From Anaeramoeba flamelloides (lineage: Eukaryota; Metamonada; Anaeramoebidae), in contig JANTQA010000040.1 in the NCBI GenBank assembly GCA_027625915.1, forward strand, positions 992,001 through 1,056,000: a stretch of DNA of 64,000 nt, given 5' to 3'. Shown one piece after another: positions 1 through 12,517 of the stretch (position 1 is its first letter; the number at the start of each line of letters is the position of its first letter). The notes beneath the pieces were generated by a model. That model did no database searches and was not told the origin of the DNA. It saw nothing but the letters and a program-made list of their open reading frames with translations. The translations under genes and the position numbers were made by a program.

Positions 1-1568
1 AACAGATTTTAAAAAAAGGTATATTTCAAAAATAATACTTCCAAAAAGTTCAAAAATAAAATTTGTTATGACTTTTATGCAATTGTTCTGTAAGATTTCT
101 CTTTGACTTTTAGATTAAATAACCGATTTATTAAAAATTACTCAAACATTTTTCAGGTTTCCTGAAAAATATTCCATAAGAAAAAGTAATTTATATTTTC
201 CCATACCAATGATAAATAATAAAAACAAGAAAGTAAAACAAAAACAAAAAGTTGATAAAGACTCTATAGTTCATTCAATTTTGTTTTTTAAAACTTAAAA
301 TGGAGAAAAAAATTGGAAATGTTCTTCAATTTTCCGGAATATAAATTTAACTGTAAAAAAACAGTACAATTTGTAAAAAATTAAATTATAATTCTTATTC
401 TTTGTCAAAAAAAGTAAAAGTTCATTAGATCAAAAAATTATTTCAAAAATATTCTGATATTTATATAAAATTCTTTAATTTCTTAGTTTTTTTTTAAATT
501 TATAAAATAGGATTTTGACCTTTTTCTCAATAAAATTTTTATATTTCTGTGAAAAAAAAATTTTCCAAATCAGAAATTTAAAACTTGTTAACCATTCTTT
601 ATAAGTGTCTAAATCTTGATAAATTAATTCAATTTCCAAATTGAAGCTAAATCATGAGAAAAAATTTACCAAAAAAAAAAAAAAAATTCGACTATCAATA
701 AAATTATATATACAAAAAATTTATAGGGAAGAAAAAGAGATAAAGGATAACAATCAATTACTTGTCAAAGGATTAGATGAAAATTTGTTTTTGAGATTTT
801 TTTATTTCAAAAAAATAAATTATTTTTTAGTGCTTTTTAAAAAAAAGGAAAAAAGTATTTTTTGTAAATTTAATAAATCTATTTTTCAAGATCAAGTTAT
901 TATTATCTCAAAATTGAATCTACTTTTGGAATAAAATACAATGAAATGATCAATGTACAGGTATTTGAGATCCATTCTTAAACTCACATAATCTTGATAC
1001 TGTAAAAGAAAAGATCATTGATTTTCAATTGAAAACCAAATAAACATTGTTTTGAGTATTTAATAACTAACAATAAAGAAAAAAAATCAACTTCAACTGT
1101 TATTAACAAATAACAATAATAATATAAATTTTCATATTTTATTTAAAGAAATTTCTCTTTCACAAACATTAATTCCAAAATTGAACAAAATATTAAGATA
1201 TGAGGAGGAAATATTTACAAATAAAAAACAAAAATAATTCAAAAAAAGTAAATTAAAATTGAGAATAATTTATGAGGGTTTAATTTTTTCAAAAAAAGTG
1301 ATGGCTGTATGTTCTAAATACATTTATAATATCCTATTTGATAAACAATAAAGTATATCTTCAAATTTGAAATTAGTTACTTTGTCAAGGAATAAAAATT
1401 ATTAACAAAAGAAAATAATGAGAACTAATACTAATTTTGGGACAAAAATAAAATTAGAATGGCTTGTATATATAAATATTCCGGCATTCTATAAATTTTT
1501 ATTATTTATTTAATTATTTAACTTAATGTAGTTTACAATAATACGAGATATATGACTTGAAAAAAATA
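1..1568. other. AT-rich flank without a recognisable gene
   Basis: This stretch is the 3' flank of the PAS-domain gene and is dominated by A and T runs. An open frame at 641-934 (+) gives a lysine/phenylalanine/isoleucine-rich peptide over a poly-A tract, has no recognisable motif and is probably chance. I see no RNA gene, no repeat shared with the rest of the window and no splice-supported exon. Confidence 0.5.
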
Positions 1569-4500
1569 TTAATTATTATTTGTGTTTGTAATATTATATA
1601 ATTCTGCCAATTTTTTTATATATTTTATTTTTTCTTGTTCTTGTTTTGCATGTTCTTGATTAATTTGCTTCAATATATTTACTTCCGATTTCAATTCTTT
1701 TTTTGATTTTTTCAGTTTTTTGATTTTTTGTAATTGCTTCTCCATATTTGATTCTAATAGGTTAGGAAGATGAAATAAACAAAAAAAAAAAATTAAAAAA
1801 AAGATGAATTTGTAAAAGACAAGATTAATAAAAGTTTACATCAACCAAAATTCGAAAATTTTTCACAGAGTTAAAACAGTTAAAAGAATCACAATAATAC
1901 AATTTCCATTCAAATTGGTAATAATTTTGATTCTTTGAAAAATAAGAAAATCATTTTGTAGTTTTTTGTAGTTTTTTATTTTTATTTCATTTTTTTTAAA
2001 TTATGTAACTTGTTTCGTTCGATCAAAATAATTTTTTCAACAATTGATATTAGGTTAAAGTTGAGTTCTTTTAAAATCGAAAAACTCAAATAAAATTAGT
2101 TGATTAGTATCTAACTTTTGATCGATCAATAATTGTTAATAGAATTTAAACAAATTTACCAATGTATTTTTTTGTTTTGCACTCTCCACAATTTTTAAAA
2201 CACCGATAATTTATTAGTATTAATAATTTTTTATTTTTTGTTATGTGAGTATTGTAATTTATAAGCAATTGTTAAGATTTCAATTAGTAAATGGTTCTAA
2301 TTTGGTATTTCTTCTAGAATTAATTAAATTATATATTTTTTTTTCATGGATTGAATTTTGGTGTGTTAAATTTTTTTTGTATTTTCTGTTTATAAACTCT
2401 TTTTCAGTCAAAGGGTGTCAGTTTTATTGAAGAAATCGAAATTAGTCAATGAGTTTAATTCATTTTTCTTCTCAAAATAAATTTTCAATATTTAAATCTG
2501 ATCATTTTTTCTAATTTACTTAGTAAAATTTTGTTTTTTTTGTTTTTTGCTTTTTTTTTATTTTTCTTTTAAGTTTTTTTTTTTAAAAATTCAATTTGAA
2601 AAAAACAAAAATGTTTGAAACTCCAAATTAACATAAAGAAAAGTGAGGCTTTGTATTTACTTTTAAAATTGAATACATTTACAATTAAAAAAATCTTTTT
2701 GTCAACAATTTTAAATTTTCTAAAGAAATTGAGAAATTTTCACATAATATTTCTATTGAAAGGGTATCAAAAATTTTTTTAACATTTTTTTTTTTTTGAA
2801 GTTTAAGGTTTGTCAGGTATTTCGTTTATAATTATCAACTCTAATCCAAAGTTTATTATTTCTCTTATTTCTAAACAATCTTAGTTGGGTTTATTCTTAA
2901 AAAAAAAAATGAATTTTTCATTTTTGGATGGTCTCCTTTGAGCGAAATGGAGTTTAATTTGTTAATTTTTGTTTTTTCAAACTTTCAAAATAATTTCTTA
3001 CTTTTCTTTTTGTCTTCTCTATCCACTCTTTCCAATTATGTAAAGTAAAGTGTATCCTTTGTTTTATAACATTGATAAAGTTATAATACGGATAAATTTT
3101 GCTAAATAAAGTTTAGTAGTCATGACAAACATGAGGTTCTATCTTTTGATACTACATATCTTCCATTCAATAAAATAAATAAAAAAACATTTTTTTTTTT
3201 TTTTCGATTAAGGTCGAGTAATAAAAGTTCATCTGTTTGCCATTAGTTTTTTTTTAATTTAAGAAATTAAAAGAAAATTTATTAAATTTTCTTTTTATTT
3301 CAAAAAGTAAAAAAAACCCGCCGAGTGCAGTTAAGTTTTCGAGAATTTAAAAGAATTGAGTAAAAGCTAAGATTTTTCTCTATTCTTTGGAATTCTGGAA
3401 AAACGCCGTTAGGTTTTCTTGAGTTTTCTGTTTATTTAGAAAATCAATAGATTTTCGTTAGGTTTTTTTGAGTTTTCTATTTATTTGGAAAATCAATAGA
3501 TTTTCCAAATAAAATTGAAAACCTAGAACTGTTCACAAATAAAATAGAAAACCTCAAAAAAAAACTAGAACACTTAATAAATAAAACAAAAAAAACACAA
3601 GAAAACCTAGGCACTCGACGACACTTGACGGAACTCTAAGCACCATGCACTTCCTAAATCCCAAATTTAAATTAGAGATATTGTTGAACCTAGTAAGAGA
3701 GAATCTGGTAAATTCTCTCAAAAATCAGATACGCTCCATAAATAGAGAGGGATTTTGTTCCAATTTTTATTCAATTTTTATAATAGTCAAAAAGATTCAA
3801 ATCGGTCAGATGATTTATTCAAAGAATTAGTGGTTCTAAGAAGCATAATTAGGATTTTTAATTAAAATTACATCTTTGTGTTGGTTTTTGTAACTTTTTG
3901 AGAAAGAAAATGATAAACAATCAGAAATAATGTGGTTATGAAGGATCAAACGACAACCCTTGGGTTGTAAGTTGAGCACTTTGGTTATGTTCTATTATCA
4001 GCTCTCTAAAAAAAACATTTTTTTGAATAATTTGAAAAAATTTTTTTCTTTTGGAGGTTTTTGATCACAAATCATCTATCTTTAAAATATATATTTGTCT
4101 TCAAAAAACACTTGCTTAATCTTTTGTTTTTATCTCAAAAAGGTTTTTTAATGATTTGTTGATGTTTAAATTTGTTGTCTTTTTGTTTCAAATTTTTTCT
4201 TTTTTAAAAAAAAATAGCCTTTGGTGAGCTAGTTTATTTATAACTTTTGCAAATTAAAATCACAATTATTTAAAGAGATTAGGCCAAATAATGAAACCAA
4301 AATATTTTTTTCATTTAGAAAAGTAAAATTAATTTCTTTCAATTACCAATAATTATCAAACTTATTTGTTTAATTTTTAAATTTTAATTTTGATAAAAAT
4401 CTTTTTTTTAAAAAAATTCTTTAACCAATTATTCTAAATTGAAAGCAAAGACATTTTTAGGCATTCCAAGTAATTTAAGTTTTTAAATGTATTTTTTTGA

Positions 4501-6874
4501 AAAAATTCTTCTAATAATGGAGGAAAAATTTAAAAACATTTTATTTTTGAAAAATTTTATGCCAAATTTCTTGTTTTCATTCTTCATCTCTTTTCTCTTT
4601 TTTCTTTCCAAATAATAAAGGAATTGGTATCAAAGACAAATCAGTCACTAAAAATCGAACAAATATAACTCATATAATTTGTGTATTTCGATGGGTTTGT
4701 GGATATTCTTGAATATTTTTTGTTATCATTTTTATCTGAAATTATTTGAGAAAATTGTAATTAGTGATTTGATTTTTTTTCTGAGAAAATAGCAGTATTG
4801 ATGACTTTGATTGTTTTTTGTATTTATTCTAATTCAAATAAATTCTAAAAAAAATTCTTCAATTCTTTTTGTGTTTTAGCAACTGTTTTTTCGTCAGATT
4901 TTTAACTGTTTTGTTATTGTTTAATTTTATAAAAAAAAAAAAAACTTACCAAGCGCATTATATTTTAATTTGAATTCTTCTAAATTTGTTTGTTTTCCTT
5001 GGCTTAATTTTTTAGTTTTTTCAACATGTTCTGAAAAGCACAATGAAAATTTTCCATGGAATGATTCCAAGATATTTGATATTTTTTTTTCTATTGTTTT
5101 GTTATTTAATTCTGTTAGTGTTTCCATTATTTGTTTTTGGAAATTCAAATATTCTTGATTTAGATAAAGTTTATCCTTTGGAAATGTTTGCTGCTGGATG
5201 ATATTTTCCTTTTCCTTTTCTTCTTTGATTTCTGTTTGGGTAGTATATTGAGATCTTGATAATGATGTTGCTGTGCTTATTTCATCATCGGAGCCAAGAC
5301 TTGATGGTGGGCTTGTGTTTTCGCTATCCAGATTTTGAACTTCTCGTAAGATGATTTGACATGTTAATGCATTTTGAATTTTAATCATTGACATATAACA
5401 TCTACAATAAAAAAGTTTCCCAGAAAGACTTTTCATTTGCCATATAAAATCAACTTTCCCAGTTTCACTTCTATTGTTTGAAAAGAATGATTATTTTTTT
5501 TTTTTTTTTTTTTAATCATTAGATTATTAGGATATTTTTATTAATATGGAAGTTGATAAGCTTACAAAATAATATCAAAACCAGAAGGATCAATTAAATT
5601 TTGACACTGTATTGAGTACAATTCGAAAAAGAAAAAAGTCAAGAATATTTTGGATAATTTTATCAGCTCTTTATTTATTCTTTTTTTTTTATCACAAAAT
5701 AATTTTGTAATGCTTTCAAGAAAAAGAACAGCCAAAGTGTAATTGTTTCTGATGTAAAATCTTGGTCTTCAAATTGACGGGCTATGTATAAAGGTAAATT
5801 TAAATCATGTGATTGTTGCTACATGATAAAAAATACAGGTGTATGTTTATTTGAGGAATTAAGTACATTTTCCCATTTTTTAAAAATTTTAATTATATGA
5901 ATCTTATTGAAAAAATTTTTTTTAAGTGACACAGGATATTGAAAATTTGAAGTCAAAATACCATTCACAGCTCTATTTGTGAGAAGAAAAAAAGTAATTC
6001 AGATTTGAATCTTTTATATTCATATATTTTGAAAATTTTTAAAAAGAAGAAAAATCTTTAAACATTCTTTGTGGAGATCTCAAAATACTATTTTAACGTC
6101 CCCTTGTGCTTTTTTAAATTATTTCCTTTTTGGAAAAAATTGTTTATCCTTCAAACAACACAACTAATTTAAAGTGAGTGTATCCAAAAAGTTTATTTTG
6201 TTTAATCTTTGAAAAAGTAAATGTATTCGTTTCCAAAAACATAACAAAAAAAAAAAATACAAAGCTAAACCTTGCTCCATTTTGGTGGTGCCTTTCATTA
6301 GTAATTTGTAAACATTATTCTGTGATTTAAAACGATCTTTTACTCTTAATTTTCTGATCTCGATTTCAAAAGGATGGAGTTTTTTCATAATTGACAATAA
6401 AAAAAAAAACGATTTTTGTGTCACAACCCCATTGTTTGTTCACTCAAATAAGAAATCTTTTTTTATTTTATTTTGAATTGAATAAGAAAATTAATTTTAA
6501 AAACGCTTTTTAAAACAAGGGAAATAAATGGAAAGTGAAAGACTTTTTTTAATGCCAAAATTTTTTTCAAAGAAAACAATAAAAAAAACCAAACAAAAGA
6601 AAAATTACTCGAAAAGTCCATTTAGTATTTCTTGTGCAGCAGATTCACTGTCTATTTCAAGGTGATCTTGTCGAAGAGGAGAAATGTCCAAGCCTGTAAC
6701 CTTGTTAAAATTTTTTTTATGAAGATCAAGCATTTTCATTGCTAATTTATTTGCAAACACAATTATATTTTTGTTGTTAACAAGAATGATCGATTCTTTA
6801 GATTTATTCATATGACGTAAATAGCTTTTCCATTTGATTTTGGAAAGATCTTTGACTCTGTTTGTATTTCCCAT
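1569..6874 (-). CDS. PAS-domain / coiled-coil protein (three exons)
   Basis: The model joins exon 1 (6874-6609), exon 2 (5470-4950) and exon 3 (1753-1569), giving 323 residues. Introns are 1138 bp and 3196 bp, with donors GTAATT and GTAAGT and acceptors ATAG and TTAG. Phases match at both joins (GA|A and G|AA, each Glu). Residues about 22-135 read as one PAS fold: an ESIILVNNKNIIVFANK strand/helix start, the linker GLDISPLRQDH, then DFIWQMKSLSGKLFYCRCY and ALTCQIILREVQ, which fit the F-W...G..F and terminal beta-strand pattern of PAS domains. A Ser/Thr/Glu-rich linker (about 137-185) precedes a Lys/Glu coiled coil running to the C terminus. PAS domains sense small ligands or mediate dimerisation; no output enzyme domain is present, so a scaffold or sensor role is inference. 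The N terminus MGNTNR resembles, but does not fully match, an N-myristoylation site. Confidence 0.8.
1850..2955 (+). repeat. Dispersed repeat family U, longest copy
   Basis: This segment lies in the second intron of the PAS gene. Its right part (about 2400-2955) is matched in the same orientation by 10375-10905. Its left part is matched in inverse orientation by 29232-29785, 46328-46490 and 60705-60845. Shared landmarks include GTTTGAAACTCCAAATTAAC, TCAACAATTTTAA and the GATCGATCAA region. By eye, identity is roughly three quarters. I see no long coding frame or clear terminal repeat, so the class is unknown. An old transposon or a retroelement tail are both possible. Confidence 0.6.
3290..3645. 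repeat. Hairpin-rich repeat family P, copy 1
   Basis: A run of short palindromes is built from modules such as GAATTTAAAAGAATTGAGTA, AAATCAATAGATTTTC and GTTAGGTTTTCTTGAG with their reverse complements, ending near GACACTTGACGGAAC. The same modules recur at 20615-22330, 35985-37690, 42630-43065 and 59640-60150. It lies inside the long second intron of the PAS gene. Confidence 0.65.
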
Positions 6875-7521
6875 TTGCTTTGGATCAAGAAAGTTTTTAA
6901 AAAAAATGAAAAATATTGGGTATTTATTTGTTAAAGAGTAATGAAATCAGAGTTAGAACAAGTTAAATTAATATTATTTTATTGTTTCTACTGAAAAAAG
7001 TTACTCACAAATATAATATAGTTTTAGAAATGAATTTGCTGTTAAAATTAAAGCAAATAAGTAAAATTTTATCCCAAAGTGCTAAAACGAAGTTTAATTA
7101 TTTTTCTCAAAATATCATTTCTAATTTACCTTGGTATTGTCTTGGGGTGTTGTTAACTTGTAATTAGGAAAAATCTTTTGAAACTTGAAATTAAAATTTG
7201 CTTTTATTAATTAGAAAATAACATCATTCAATTATCAAGCAAAATAATTATGAATGTATTTTGGTTTACTAATTGTACAGAGTTATTTATAGCCAACATG
7301 TTTTTTGATATAAAAGATCTTGAAAATTTTTGTTTTGATTTCTAAAGTAAAAAATAATTGATTTTTTTTTGAAAAAGAACACCAATAATTTGTGAACCAA
7401 AAATACCAAAAAAAGAGTTGTTTATTTTAACATGTGTTTGAATAATTTTCAGATATTTTATTAAAAAATGAGAAAAATAGGAATTTTCATTTTCTTTTTT
7501 TTATTGAGGAGAATGTGTAAA

Positions 7522-8040
7522 TTACACTCTAAGTGCACTTTTACTAAAATTCCCTTTCAGAAATTTAAGCATAAAATCATAGATTTCACCATTATTAATT
7601 AACCAAAATAATTTTAAGCTAACAGAATTTGAAATTAATTCATTAAGATTTAATTCTTTTAACTTATTCATAAAAATCAATCTATCATTTTCATAGGAAG
7701 AACTTACCCATAAAAAGTGATTAATATCTTCTATTATTTCCTTCTGTTCATATTTTAAACATAAAGGACAAAATTTATTTGAATTTTTATTTATTACATA
7801 ATAATATCTATTTATGCAGTTGGTAAATGTTCTTTATTTTAAAATTATTGGGCCTGATGGATAGCTTAAATATCTTTGATTAATAAATATTTTTTTTTGG
7901 TTTTTAATTATTGCGAAATATTTTTGGACCTTCCAACTGGTAGAATTCATCAACTCAATTGGTTCAAAATCTAGAAAATTTGAAATTACTTCTTTTCTTT
8001 CAGCCGATAGTTTTTTTTGAATTTTGGAAATTATAAGAAA
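7522..8040 (-). mobile_element. LINE (non-LTR retrotransposon) ORF2 3' fragment
   Basis: On the minus strand the frame reads through about 170 codons with a single internal TAA. It contains FCPLC...EDINHFLWVSSSYENDR, the C-terminal cysteine/histidine motif found after the reverse transcriptase in many LINE ORF2 proteins (CxxC, then H, then the Y...R block). The frame ends at a stop at 7522-7524. No reverse transcriptase core or endonuclease is seen upstream, so this is a 5'-truncated, inactive copy, the usual outcome of LINE insertion. The assignment rests on one short motif, so the clade cannot be named. Confidence 0.6.
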
Positions 8041-9234
8041 ATTTCAAAACTTTTCTTTTTATTTCTTCAAAAAAAGAAAACCTAGTCACTTGAGGACACT
8101 TTCCCTAATTTCTCAACTTTTTTTTAGAAATTTTGTAAAAAAAATATTTTTTTTTGGAATTCAAAAGAATTAATTCAACTAAAAAAAGAAATCTTTTACT
8201 AAATATAGAATATTTTAAAAAATAACCGACATGAAATTAAAAATAACAAGTTTTTTAATCAGTAATTAACGGTAAATTACTTATCATTACGAACCTACAA
8301 ATAATTTCATTTTTTTTTTTTTAAGAATCAACCTTTTTAAATTATAAACTAACTACTTTGAGGAATTATAATTAATCAAATCCTACCTTTTCAAAATACT
8401 ATTTCATATATCAAAAAACAAGAACAAAAATTATCATTTTCCAAATCTATACTTAAGCTCGATAAAAATCTCCTGTTTTTCAAAATAAGTAAACCCACTT
8501 GGGTTATCAAACAATTAGATGAGTGTTATCTAAATATCTCACTTGAATGAACAGTTTTTAGGTTTATTACTGAGTTCAAAAAAAATATTTAGTTAGAAAT
8601 TGGATTTTATTTTTTGTAAAAAGATAATATTACTTAATTATACAATAATTTTGCGAATCTCATCAATTACAAATTATACCAGTGATTTTTTTCATTTAAG
8701 ATATTTTTTTTCAATATTATTAATAAATTTAATACTACTACTAGTTGGTGATATCATTAGATTTCCCAATATTTAAAAGAATAGAGTAATTTTTTTTATT
8801 TTGTGGAAAAGTTTTTTTCATTCTTTTTTAATATTAGTTTAATCAGAAAATAAATATATTATCAAAACAAAAACAAGAATTATATAAAAAATCATCGTAC
8901 TTGATAACACTCTACGGAGCTCTACAACACCCCACAACAATACTTCACAATAAAAAACAATTCAAAAAACTTTCAACCAAAGCTCAATGATATTTAAAGT
9001 AAATGTCAAGTTGAATAATTCCAAAATTCAGAACATTTTACTAATTACCTAATAGATATTATTATTAATTAATACAAATATTCAAATAAAATTTACATTT
9101 ATGTTAGTAATATGAATACAAAGCAAATAATACAAAATATTGATGATTTTTTCATGGATAGGTACTTCCTATGAAAAAAAGATAGATTAATATTCCTAAA
9201 TACATAAAAAGAAATTTTTTCAATTTATTAATTA

Positions 9235-10272
9235 AACTCAATTCCAAAAATTGGGGCACACCTTCAAAATCAATTTAATTCCAAGAAAAGTGATATTTGA
9301 CTCTTAAATAGAAACATTAGATATTAACAATCAATGTAAATAATTTTAAAGTTAATTATTTATCATTTTTTTTCATTATTTTTTGATTTTTGATTTTCAA
9401 GAATTTTTTTTGATTTTTTTTGTATTCTTTTTTTTCAAAACTTTTCGAAAATCTCAAAATCACTTTAAAATGAAATTTAAAAGTTTTCATTCTGATCACA
9501 AAAAAAAATTTTTTTTTTTTCTCTCAAAAAGAAAAAAGATTCTTTTTTTATCGAGAAAAAATTTTTTTGAAAAAAAATCATGATATGGTGTGCTAGGACA
9601 CATGGCCTACAAACATACCTTATTATTATTAATGAAAGTATGAATACTGAATGTATTATTAATGATATTATCAAAAAAATCAAAGGAAATTCAACTCGCT
9701 AATTCAGAATATCGTGAGTTGAAATGGATTTTCCAAAAGGATGGAGCTTGTCCACATACCTCAAAAAAAAAAAAAAACTCAAACTTACTTAAATCGGGGA
9801 TGTAATGTTCTGGACCCTTGACCCCCAATTCCACAAGATTTAAATCCAATTGGGAATTTATGGATACTAAACTGAAAAATTGTAACCAAAAAACGAAGAA
9901 GAATTTTTAAAATTTTCACTAATGTATGAAATACTTTGAGTTGGGAAACCTAAGATAATTAGTAAACTCTATATTTAAAAGGATAGATTTAGTTATCAAA
10001 AGACAAGCTGAATCTATTAATAGTTTTTATTAATTTTTCTTTCAATAAAAATGGATTTTTTGGTAACTGGGTTCCAAAAATAGGGGAACACTTTTTTTTA
10101 TTTTTTCTTTTTTATTTTTCGAATTGAATTTTAAATTTACTATAAAATAGATAAATAGTATTAATTAAATATTTTCGGGTCTTTTATTATTTTAATGTTC
10201 AAATATCATGTATTTTGGAGTTTATTTTTATTAATGTAATTTTTTTTGTGTCCCATTTTTTGGAATTGAGTT
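9235..10272 (+). mobile_element. Decayed Tc1/mariner-type DNA transposon
   Basis: Terminal inverted repeats beginning AACTCAATTCCAAAAA with a G-rich continuation ending CACA lie at both ends, each bordered by TA (9233-9234 and 10273-10274), the Tc1/mariner target. Inside, the plus strand carries transposase relics in shifted frames. MIWCARTHG sits near 9580 and WIFQKDGACPHTS near 9730, which matches the FQQDnAPcHT block around the second catalytic Asp. DLNPIGNLW follows near 9840, matching the DLNPIENLW block. Stops and frame changes separate them, so the copy cannot encode an enzyme. A second TIR-like start near 10070 hints at a nested or rearranged end. Confidence 0.75.
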
Positions 10273-10374
10273 TATATGTCGAGATATGGTGAAAATATTT
10301 TTATTTTAACCCCATTTTAAAAATAATGACTCACATGAAATAATAAATTGAAATATATACATATAAATCCCTTT

Positions 10375-10905
10375 TCAGTCAAATATGCCTAGAGTTATTA
10401 AAGAAATAGAACATATTCTCTGAGTTTAATTTATTGTTCTTCTCAATATATAATTTTTCAATTTTTGAATCAAGATCATTTTTTTCTAATCTAAATGAAT
10501 TTTGTTTTTTTTCTTTTTTTCTTTGGAATTATTTTTTTCAAAATAATTGTTTCAAAAAAAATGAATGTTTGAAACTCCAAATTAACATACAAAAAAGTGA
10601 AGCGTTGTATTTTATTTTAAAATGGGTATATTTAAAATAAAAAAGTCTTATTGTCAACAATTTTAATTTTTCTAAAGAAATTGAGAAAATTTACACCGGA
10701 TCTTCTAATGAAAGTTGATCAAAAAAATTTTTAACATTTTTGTTTTTTGAAATCAAATTTATGCTTTGTTCAGGCTTTTCTTTTACGATTATCGGCTCTA
10801 ATCCCAGGTTTATTAAACCTTTTTTTTCTGAAAAATCTTAGTTTGGTTGATTCTTAAAAAACAAAAAAAATTTAATTTTTTGTTGGGCAACTTTGAGTGT
10901 AATGG
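10375..10905 (+). repeat. Dispersed repeat family U, right-half copy
   Basis: This is a direct copy of the right part of the repeat at 1850-2955. It begins at the shared TTTTCAGTCAAA and ends at AATGGAGTTTA, where a TA/TG microsatellite takes over. Conserved blocks include GTTTGAAACTCCAAATTAAC, TTGTCAACAATTTTAA and a TCTAATCC..GTTTATTA segment. No coding potential is seen. Confidence 0.65.
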
Positions 10906-10908
10906 AGT

Positions 10909-11062
<154 letters not shown>

Positions 11063-11957
11063 TTCCTTTAGTAATTAATATCAACGGATAATTAAATCTG
11101 AATCATAATTAATTTTTCAATCTTTCTAAAGATAAAAACCTGATATTTTTAAAATTTTAAAAAATAAAACCCATAAAAAAAAAAAAAGTGAGTCACAATT
11201 TTTTAAATATGCATTTCTGATTTTATACTACTCAAATTTCACTGAAAAAAAGATCAACATGAAAATTTTTGGCTAATAATTAAATTCATTTTAAAATACA
11301 TTACATTAACTCGATTATCTTTACGATTATTTGTCTTTTTGATGATTCTTTTCTTTTTAACACATTGATCTTTTGAAAAAAAAAAGTATCAAAAAAAAAC
11401 AGAAAAAATTGAAACGTCATTTTAATAGTAAAAAAGAAAAAGAAAAGCAAAAACAAATGAAAAACAGAAATTTGAAAAAGCAAAACAAATAATTTGAAAT
11501 CTTATAAAAAATGATGTTGATCCAACTATTTGAAAATATTTTTTTGATCCAAAATACTGGATAAACCCTCAAAAAAACTTCCATTAGCGTTATAAAATGA
11601 GTCAATATTTTTGAAAAATAGTTATTAATCAAAAAATCTCTGATTTTGTACTTAAATTTCTGAAATATGAAATTTAAGTACAAGAGTATCTAGAGTGGAA
11701 TTTACACTTCTTCAATCATAATAATAAATTGAATAATTTCTCTTTTAAAAGTTATTTACCCTTCTTAAAAACTTGGTATTGTTCCCATGAATTCATGGCT
11801 TGTAAACTTTTGATTTTTAGATGAAAAAATTTTTCTCTATTTTTGTTTTTTTTTCAATATAAGTTGAAAAATTATTTTTAATAATTTTTTCTTGCTGAAA
11901 AAAATACAAAGTTAACTTCTCTTAAAATCAAATCCATCAACTTGGATGGATTTTACA

Positions 11958-12001
11958 TAATAAATAAATAAATAAATCAATCAATAAATAAATAAATAAA
12001 A
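11958..12001. repeat. (TAAA)n simple repeat
   Basis: About eleven AAAT-type units with two TCAA variants in the middle. It is simple sequence downstream of the membrane-protein gene. Confidence 0.85.
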
Positions 12002-12517
12002 ACATCTAATTTTCAAATTTCTAAATAAAAAATTAAAAAAATTATTGAACATCTTATTAAATGTTTATTTTTTTTTTTATGAAAGTATTCCCGATTATCC
12101 AAATCAATTTTCTGTCTTTATTTGATTTCAAATATCCAAAAATATATCATTATTTTTCTTTCGTTTATTTTTTTTTTTATATAATTTTCATTTCTCTTTC
12201 TACAAGGGATCGAAAAAAAAAGTAATTAATAAATTTTTGATGCCAATTATTTACTTCCATTTAAAAAACTGTCTTTAAACAAGTTTGATGTAAAAGTTAT
12301 AAAAATTTCTTTTCTCAAAAATAAAGTTTCAATATAGATGAATGTTTTAAATTTAGAGTTGTGAGCAAAGTTTTTGGATGATAGGTAGCATTCTTTCGCA
12401 ATCTAATTCAATACTAATTTTAGTTGTTAAACTCAATTTATAAGGTTGTTTAAATCCCAAAGTTTACCATCGTACCCTGCTGTTAGCACTGATAAATCTA
12501 TAGTAATGTAAAAAAAC

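Noticed and set aside
641-934. 97-codon open frame (+)
   Set aside because: It starts at a non-ATG codon or within a poly-A context, is Lys/Phe/Ile low-complexity, and has no splice partner or motif.
3920-4000. tRNA-like segment with short paired arms
   Set aside because: Stem lengths and loop sequences do not fit a cloverleaf, and no conserved A/B box pair is present.
6164-6424. Extra exon of the PAS gene (a peptide with PFEIEIRKLRVKDRF)
   Set aside because: Exon 1 joins exon 2 in phase and completes the PAS core without it. No good acceptor and donor give a continuous frame.
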